A stretch of 19,089 nt of DNA from an uncultured Eubacteriales bacterium (GTDB lineage: Bacteria > Bacillota > Clostridia > Peptostreptococcales > Anaerovoracaceae). A program made the translations under genes and the position numbers. Location of the stretch: positions 1 to 19,089 of the forward strand of contig UQMQ01000035.1 of NCBI GenBank assembly GCA_900542245.1, in the 5' to 3' direction. Position 1 is the first letter of the stretch. The number at the start of each line of letters is the position of its first letter. Below are positions 14,399 to 19,089 of this stretch, piece after piece. Below the pieces are notes generated by a model. That model was given only the letters and a program-made list of their open reading frames with translations. It was not told the origin of the DNA and did not search any database.

Positions 14399-16441
14399 CT
14401 ATGATTTCTTCACAGCCTTCTTCGCACCTGCCTTCTCATAAAAAGGCTTCGTCCGGTCAAACAACCGCGTAATTTGATTCTGATTTCGTATCTGCTTCAC
14501 AGCATTTGTATTATCACAGACAAATTTGTTCATCTTGGCTGTATACTCATCCTTTGAAATGGTTCCCTCCGCAACGCCGGAAAGTCCTTTCTCCCACGAC
14601 GCTGTCATCTCCGCCCAGAGCAGGCTCTGGATGGAATTCAAGCACACATCGTAGATAATCTCACCAAGAAATGTCGGTGTCACGATCTGCGTTTTCTTAT
14701 TTAACGCAATATACTTGTTCGTCACAAGCTTCGTGATGATGCTGTCACGGGTAGCACTTGTGCCGATTCCGCTGCCCTTGATCTGGCTTCGGAGTTCTTC
14801 ATCCTCGATCAGCTGTCCGGCATTCTCCATCGCAAGGATCAATGTTCCGGAAGAATACCGTTTCGGTGGTGAAGTCTCACCTTCCTTGATGTTAAAGTCC
14901 TTGACCGGAATCGCATCTCCCTTTTTCAAAGTTGCAAACGCAGCAAGTTCTTCGTCTGTCAGCTTCTGTTCTTCCTGCTTCTTGTCCGATGGCATTCCCG
15001 CAATCAGCAAATACCCCGGTTTTGTCATCCGTTTGAAATTTGCAAAAAAGCTTTCGGTGCCGTCTTCTTTCTCGCCCGCTACGGTACGAATTTTTCTTGT
15101 CAGAACCAGACTGATCTTCTCATACTCTGCTGCCGGAAAGAAAATACTCAAAAACCGCCGTGCAATAATATCATACACTTTCCGCTGAATATCATTTAAC
15201 CCGTTCAGATTTCCAAGTCCCTGTCCGGTCGGAATGATTGCATAGTGGTCCGTGATCTGCTTATCATTTACATATTTGGACTTTGCAACGCCCTTGTACG
15301 CCCCCTGCTGCATGATCAGCTGTGCATACTGTGCAAGTGGTTCATATTTCTGCAAGCCACCGATATTTTTACCGATTTCTTTTGCAACCGCTGTGGAAAG
15401 CACACGGGCATCGGTTCGTGGATATGTTACCAGCTTCCGCTCATAGAGTGTCTGCACGGTATTCAACGTATCAGTCGGACTGATCTTAAACAACCGAGAG
15501 CAGTCATTTTGAAGCTCCGCTAAGTTATATAACATCGGCGGTGCTTTTTTCTCTGTTTTTTTCTCTACTTTCTGCACGATCAACTCAATCGGTGCATCTG
15601 CAGACAATTCTGTAATCAGTTGCTTGGCACTCTCTTCTTTTTTGAATCCATTTTCTTTATATAAAAGCGGAGAATCCAGATATGCGGATTCCTTCGTAGT
15701 CTTCCACTCAGCCTCAAAGCCTTCTGTGTTCGCAAGCACCCGGTAGAACGGTGTCGGCACAAACTGACGGATTTCCCGTTCACGCTTGACGATCATTCCC
15801 AGCACACACGTCATGACACGACCTACTGCAATCACACAACGATCCATGCCGAGATAATTCTTCACGGTATAACTGTATTTGAGCGACAGTGCCCGTGAGA
15901 AATTAATTCCCATCAGGTAATCCTCCTGTGCCCGCAGATATGCCGCATCACTCAGATTATCATAGGCAGAAAGCTCTTTTGCCTCGCGGATTCCGCGCAT
16001 AATCTCTTCCTCGGTCTGTGAATCAATCCACACACGCCTCCGGTCTTTTTTACTTTTGTCCACGCCTGCCATCTGCTCCACAAGACGGTAGATATATTCT
16101 CCCTCTCGCCCTGAGTCGGTACAGACATAGATACATCCGACATCCTCGCGATTTAGCAGCTTACTTACCACCTGAAACTGCTTGCTTGACGCACCGATAA
16201 TCTCATATTTATATTCTTCCGGTACAAACGGAATTGTGTCAAAACTCCATTTTTTCAAAGCAGGATCATAAACTTCCGGATAACTCATCGTAATCAGATG
16301 TCCGACACACCATGTCACGATCGTATCCTCATTTTCCAAATATCCGTCCCGCGCACCGGCAGTTGCAGCCCCCTTCATGCCTAGCGCTTTCGCAAACTCA
16401 CGGGCAACGCTGGGTTTCTCTGCGATGTACAAATTCTTCAC
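14399..16441 (-). CDS. topB: DNA topoisomerase III (type IA)
   Basis: A 680-residue type IA topoisomerase that relaxes and decatenates DNA by passing a strand through a transient break. The Toprim domain opens with LYIAEKPSVAREFAKALG (4-21) and continues with VCTDSGREGEYIYRLV (106-121), where GREGE replaces the DREGE of TopA, as is common in Clostridia TopB. The catalytic tyrosine is Y340 in LVTYPRTDARVL. IKGSGIGTSATRDSII and GEIIYD are further TopB landmarks. No C-terminal zinc fingers are present; the end is a short basic tail. The start is GTG at 16441, with AGAGGA about 8 bases upstream; an ATG just above is followed at once by TAA. TopB genes occur both on chromosomes and on conjugative elements; no conjugation genes are visible here. 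Confidence 0.95.
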   Translation of the reverse strand: MKNLYIAEKPSVAREFAKALGMKGAATAGARDGYLENEDTIVTWCVGHLITMSYPEVYDPALKKWSFDTIPFVPEEYKYEIIGASSKQFQVVSKLLNREDVGCIYVCTDSGREGEYIYRLVEQMAGVDKSKKDRRRVWIDSQTEEEIMRGIREAKELSAYDNLSDAAYLRAQEDYLMGINFSRALSLKYSYTVKNYLGMDRCVIAVGRVMTCVLGMIVKREREIRQFVPTPFYRVLANTEGFEAEWKTTKESAYLDSPLLYKENGFKKEESAKQLITELSADAPIELIVQKVEKKTEKKAPPMLYNLAELQNDCSRLFKISPTDTLNTVQTLYERKLVTYPRTDARVLSTAVAKEIGKNIGGLQKYEPLAQYAQLIMQQGAYKGVAKSKYVNDKQITDHYAIIPTGQGLGNLNGLNDIQRKVYDIIARRFLSIFFPAAEYEKISLVLTRKIRTVAGEKEDGTESFFANFKRMTKPGYLLIAGMPSDKKQEEQKLTDEELAAFATLKKGDAIPVKDFNIKEGETSPPKRYSSGTLILAMENAGQLIEDEELRSQIKGSGIGTSATRDSIITKLVTNKYIALNKKTQIVTPTFLGEIIYDVCLNSIQSLLWAEMTASWEKGLSGVAEGTISKDEYTAKMNKFVCDNTNAVKQIRNQNQITRLFDRTKPFYEKAGAKKAVKKS

Positions 16442-16478
16442 TTACATTCCTCTTTCTTTTCTTTGTCAAAGTAATACC

Positions 16479-16685
16479 CGCGATTGCGATACACATATTG
16501 AATGAAGTTGTCATAATACAAAATTCTACGCAGACGCGCTCTCGCTCACTTCCGCACATAGCAGACACTAAACTCCCTATGTCAACCATAGTCGACATAG
16601 CTCGTTAAGTGCTGATGTGCTCCAATGGTCTGCTTTAGAATTTGTATTATGTCCAACTTCTATCTACAATTTTCACGCAATCGCG
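16479..16685. repeat. ~207-bp imperfect inverted repeat, MITE-like or structured RNA
   Basis: Outer arms CGCGATTGCG (16479-16488) and CGCAATCGCG (16676-16685) are perfect reverse complements. Inside them CATAATACAAAATTCTA (16512-16528) pairs with TAGAATTTGTATTATG (16636-16651) with one extra base, and GCAGAC (16530-16535) pairs with GTCTGC (16628-16633). The centre holds CTATGTC (16577-16583) / GACATAG (16594-16600). It fills most of the 283-base gap between topB and the flavodiiron gene. No open frame of the right size for a transposase exists inside. Confidence 0.75.
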
Positions 16686-16724
16686 ATTCAATATATGAAT
16701 AGAAACGGGGCGTTTCATTCTGCT

Positions 16725-17891
16725 TTACTTGATTGCATCCACTAACGCTTCCATCGCCGGGTAATCAGATTCCTTCATCGTAGACATGATCGTAACAGTT
16801 GGCTCCACGATAGTGACATCTTTCATCGTAGAAAGAATCGTCTTCATCGTGCGGGCGGCACATGGTGCCCAGCTTCCATTCTCCAGAATACCGACTGTCC
16901 GCTTCTGGTATGCCTTTGACTGCAGATGATTCAGGAAATCCTGCATACATGGGAATACCCCGCCATCATAGCTTGCTGCACAGAGTACCATGCGGTCATA
17001 GCGGAATGCATCCTCAATCACTTCCGCCATATCCTCTCTTGCCAGATCACTGACAACGACCTTCTCTACCCCCTCTGCGCGAAGCATGTCTGCAAGCTTT
17101 TTAGCTGCCTTCGCCGTATTGCCATGGATCGATGCATACGCAACAAGTACGCCTTTATTCTCCGGCTCATACTTGCTCCATGTATCGTAAAGTCCAATAT
17201 AATATCCAAGATTTTCCTTCAATACCGGACCGTGCAACGGACAGATTGTCTCGATATCAAGTCCTGCCGCCTTCTTCAGAAGTGTCTGCACCGGCATACC
17301 ATATTTACCGACGATATTAAAATAATACCGTCTTGCCTCGCACGCCCAATCCTCATTTTCTGTGAGGGAAAGCGCGCCAAACTTACCAAATCCATCCGCT
17401 GAGAAAAGCACTTTCTCGCTCTTCTCATAAGTAACCATAACCTCCGGCCAGTGTACCATCGGTGCCATATAGAACACCAATGTATGGGTTCCAAGGGATA
17501 ACTCTTCGCCCTCTTTGACCGCAATCTTCTCCTGTGCATCCAATCTATCCTCGAAGAACTGTGGCAGCATCGCAATTGCCTTTGCACTCGCAACCAGCTT
17601 CACCTCAGGGAAAAGTTCGACCATTCTTCCGATGCTTCCCGCATGATCCGGTTCCAAATGCGAGATAATCAGATACTCCGGTTTCTTTCCGTTCAATGTC
17701 TGAAGCAGCTTATCCTCCCAGCCTTCCATTCCTCTGGCATCAACCGTATCCATAACTGCAATCTTCTCATCCAGAATCACATATGAATTGTACGATACAC
17801 CTTCCGGTACCACATACTGACTCTCAAACAAGTCAATGTCCTTATCATCCACTCCGATATAACGAATTGCATCTGAAATAGTTACCTGCAT
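16725..17891 (-). CDS. Flavodiiron protein (class A), oxygen/nitric oxide reductase
   Basis: A 388-residue two-domain protein. Residues 1-245 are the metallo-beta-lactamase-like diiron domain with every expected ligand: H78, E80, D82 and H83 in HLEPDHAGS, H147 in MVHWPE, D166 in SADGFG, H220 in CPLHGP. Residues 248-388 are a flavodoxin domain with the FMN loop AYASIHGNTA (251-260). No rubredoxin or reductase domain follows, so it is the plain class A form and needs a separate electron donor. These enzymes reduce O2 to water or NO to N2O in the cytoplasm of anaerobes. AGGAGGA before the ATG at 17891 decides the start over an ATG 18 codons upstream. Probable promoter and repeats lie upstream, so it is likely monocistronic. 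Confidence 0.94.
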   Translation of the reverse strand: MQVTISDAIRYIGVDDKDIDLFESQYVVPEGVSYNSYVILDEKIAVMDTVDARGMEGWEDKLLQTLNGKKPEYLIISHLEPDHAGSIGRMVELFPEVKLVASAKAIAMLPQFFEDRLDAQEKIAVKEGEELSLGTHTLVFYMAPMVHWPEVMVTYEKSEKVLFSADGFGKFGALSLTENEDWACEARRYYFNIVGKYGMPVQTLLKKAAGLDIETICPLHGPVLKENLGYYIGLYDTWSKYEPENKGVLVAYASIHGNTAKAAKKLADMLRAEGVEKVVVSDLAREDMAEVIEDAFRYDRMVLCAASYDGGVFPCMQDFLNHLQSKAYQKRTVGILENGSWAPCAARTMKTILSTMKDVTIVEPTVTIMSTMKESDYPAMEALVDAIK

Positions 17892-17994
17892 GTTTTTATC
17901 CTCCTGATTGTATTCTCCATATTTTATCACTCCATAGCAAAACATTACTGTTCTGCCTTGATTCGTACAACAACATAGCTTTATCTGCTACCCT

Positions 17995-18024
17995 ATTTTA
18001 ACAGATTCCGCTCTATATATCCAA
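17995..18024 (-). promoter_or_regulatory. Possible promoter for the flavodiiron gene
   Basis: Read on the - strand: TTGGAT (18024-18019), 18-base spacer, TAAAAT (18000-17995), giving a leader of about 97 bases. Matches are moderate and the spacer is one base long, so this is a candidate only. Three related 11-mers lie directly upstream of the -35 box. Confidence 0.4.
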
Positions 18025-18029
18025 TATAA

Positions 18030-18087
18030 TTTCAGTTCATCCTAGCTTCTCATTTCTATTCATACCATATCTCATATTTCTGTTCAT
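18030..18087. repeat. Three spaced degenerate 11-mers upstream of the flavodiiron promoter
   Basis: TTTCAGTTCAT (18030-18040), TTTCTATTCAT (18053-18063) and TTTCTGTTCAT (18077-18087) share TTTCnnTTCAT and start 23 and 24 bases apart. They sit between the HAD gene stop and the candidate -35 box of the flavodiiron gene. They could be sites for one regulator bound repeatedly on the same face, or simple low-complexity drift. Confidence 0.5.
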
Positions 18088-18094
18088 TGCATAT

Positions 18095-18784
18095 TTAATT
18101 GTAGCTCATCCGGCTCAAAATTTCATCCACCTGTGTATAATCTTCAATCAGATAATCGCACACACCTGTATCCTGCAGCAGTTTCTTATCTGAATCTCCG
18201 TAGATTCCCACAATATACGCCGCATTCGCAGCAACGGCGGCTTTCACTCCGGATGGGCTATCTTCAATCACCATTGTCTTCGATGGTTCCGCGCCGATAC
18301 GTTCCATCGCACAAATATACATATCCGGTGCCGGCTTCGCCCGCATTGTCCCATCATCATAGACAATCTTTGATTTGTCAAACCATTTTGCAAGAGCGAA
18401 CCGCTCAAAATAAAAGTCAACATTCGATAGACAAGATGCCGTTGCGATATTGCATTTTATATTTCTTCGCGGCAACTCGTCCAGAAATTCCGACAACCCA
18501 CTAACCAGCCGGCAAGCTTCCTGATCTTCCTGATACATGCTCCTGTACAGAACTTCTTTCTCTTCCGTCAACTGCATACTCTTCTCTTCCGACAAAGACC
18601 CCTTCCCGAGCAACCACTCAAAAATATCCCGGTTTGTATGCCCAAGTATCCGCTGCTGAAACTCTTCTTTGGTAAGTTCCCTGCTTGCCAGCTTACTAAC
18701 ATAAGTCCTCCATGCAATATCATGATATTTGCCATCGAAGATCATCGTACCATTACAGTCAAATATAACGTTCCTTATTTTCAT
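18095..18784 (-). CDS. HAD-superfamily phosphatase / beta-phosphoglucomutase-like
   Basis: A 229-residue HAD protein of subclass I with a helical cap (about 17-90). Motif I reads IFDCNGTM: the nucleophile Asp9 is present but the second Asp, normally the acid/base, is Asn11. Motif II is in NIATASCLSN, motif III is Lys in MRAKPAPDMY, and motif IV is VIEDSPSGVKAA. Beta-phosphoglucomutase and related phosphatases share SPxGVxAA. I recall a Firmicutes subgroup with FDFNGTLFFDS, so the Asn may be a subgroup trait; catalysis would be expected to be slow or to use another residue. GAGGATGAG lies before the ATG at 18784. It is on the same strand as the flavodiiron gene, with about 200 bases between. 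Confidence 0.85.
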   Translation of the reverse strand: MKIRNVIFDCNGTMIFDGKYHDIAWRTYVSKLASRELTKEEFQQRILGHTNRDIFEWLLGKGSLSEEKSMQLTEEKEVLYRSMYQEDQEACRLVSGLSEFLDELPRRNIKCNIATASCLSNVDFYFERFALAKWFDKSKIVYDDGTMRAKPAPDMYICAMERIGAEPSKTMVIEDSPSGVKAAVAANAAYIVGIYGDSDKKLLQDTGVCDYLIEDYTQVDEILSRMSYN

Positions 18785-18838
18785 ATCTCATCCTCTTCTT
18801 ATCTTCCCCGCTTCTTATCTTCCCGGTTTTGGATTTTT

Positions 18839-18907
18839 CCGCTTGCTTTCTTCACTAAAAACACACGCCGTGTGTTTTTCTGCTTGCCTCTTCCCCCAAA
18901 AACACAC
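18839..18907. repeat. Imperfect 28-base direct repeat containing a terminator-like hairpin
   Basis: Two 28-base units (18839-18866 and 18880-18907) share GCTTGC near the start and end identically in AAAAACACAC. The first unit's AAAAACACAC (18857-18866) is also one arm of a perfect 10-base stem with GTGTGTTTTT (18870-18879), loop GCC; it would terminate transcription in either direction. The 252 bases from 18785 to 19036 are pyrimidine-rich and hold no gene I can support. Confidence 0.6.
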
Positions 18908-19036
18908 TTTTCCCTCCGGCTCATACCAATTAGCTTCCGGCGTGGGTTTATCTGCTTGATTTCCGTGCTCCGCGCCCACGTCATGGGTTTTCCCGCTCAC
19001 CATCTCGCTCCCACGCCCAGTTTTTCCTCCGACTCA

Positions 19037-19089
19037 AGATCGGAAGAGCGTCGTGTAGGGAAAGAGTGTAGATCTCGGTGGTCGCCGTA
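19037..19089. other. Illumina TruSeq universal adapter (artefact)
   Basis: The last 53 bases begin AGATCGGAAGAGCGTCGTGT and, from memory, follow the reverse complement of the TruSeq universal adapter base for base to the end of the window. This is library sequence, not genome, and should be trimmed. The true insert ends at 19036. Confidence 0.97.

Noticed and set aside
18799..19003. Short - strand frames near the right end
   Set aside because: Low-complexity pyrimidine-rich DNA with repeats and a hairpin; no ribosome binding sites or family likeness, and the contig end is artefactual.
1..19036. tRNA, rRNA, CRISPR, insertion sequence or riboswitch
   Set aside because: I looked in all gaps. 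No cloverleaf, spaced identical repeats, transposase frame or known leader consensus was visible.

Overview
The window reads as a metagenomic contig made of two unlike halves and ending in sequencing adapter. From 1 to about 11,400 the DNA is GC-rich (the line starting at 11041 has 40 G/C of 60) with GCG/CTG/CGC-rich codon use, typical of Oscillospiraceae/Butyricicoccaceae-type gut Clostridia. From about 11,480 to 19,036 it is markedly more AT-rich (the line starting at 12541 has 26 G/C of 60) and the proteins look like Lachnospiraceae proteins. The switch falls in a short non-coding stretch where a peptidoglycan-binding protein has lost its N-terminus. The last 53 bases (19037-19089) match the Illumina TruSeq universal adapter. 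The simplest reading is a chimeric, untrimmed assembly. These taxonomic labels are inference from composition and remembered protein families, not from a search.

GC-rich half. At the left edge is the tail of an RlmD-type 23S rRNA uracil methyltransferase. A + strand operon follows: a membrane diguanylate cyclase, a small HELRH putative metallopeptidase, and an iron-sulfur flavoprotein-like reductase, closed by a bidirectional terminator. On the - strand are a carboxyltransferase subunit (OadA/PycB/transcarboxylase 5S type) without a biotin domain and an ABC half-transporter, each with a recognisable promoter.

The most interesting locus is 6088-11395. A - strand operon runs MBOAT acyltransferase (AlgI/DltB type), then a membrane-anchored fusion of an SGNH-like domain with a NodB polysaccharide deacetylase, then an acyl carrier protein, then an FkbH-like HAD/acyltransferase. 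An Sfp-type phosphopantetheinyl transferase is divergent from it with its own promoter. Together these could load an acyl group (by FkbH precedent, glyceryl from 1,3-bisphosphoglycerate) on a dedicated ACP, pass it through the membrane via the MBOAT, and place it on a surface glycan that the same exported protein can also deacetylate. This resembles a Dlt or alginate-acetylation system in which FkbH replaces the adenylating enzyme. The individual families are known; the combined function is inferred.

AT-rich half. After the truncated SpoIID-like/peptidoglycan-binding gene come a phosphoribosyltransferase-fold protein and a small membrane-anchored protein on the + strand. A hairpin between these two contains the ribosome binding site of the second. 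On the - strand follow a left-handed beta-helix (hexapeptide) protein, DNA topoisomerase III (topB), a class A flavodiiron protein, and a HAD phosphatase with Asn in place of the second motif-I Asp. Between topB and the flavodiiron gene is a ~207-bp imperfect inverted repeat that could be a MITE-like element or a structured RNA. No tRNA, rRNA, CRISPR array, transposase or integrase was seen.
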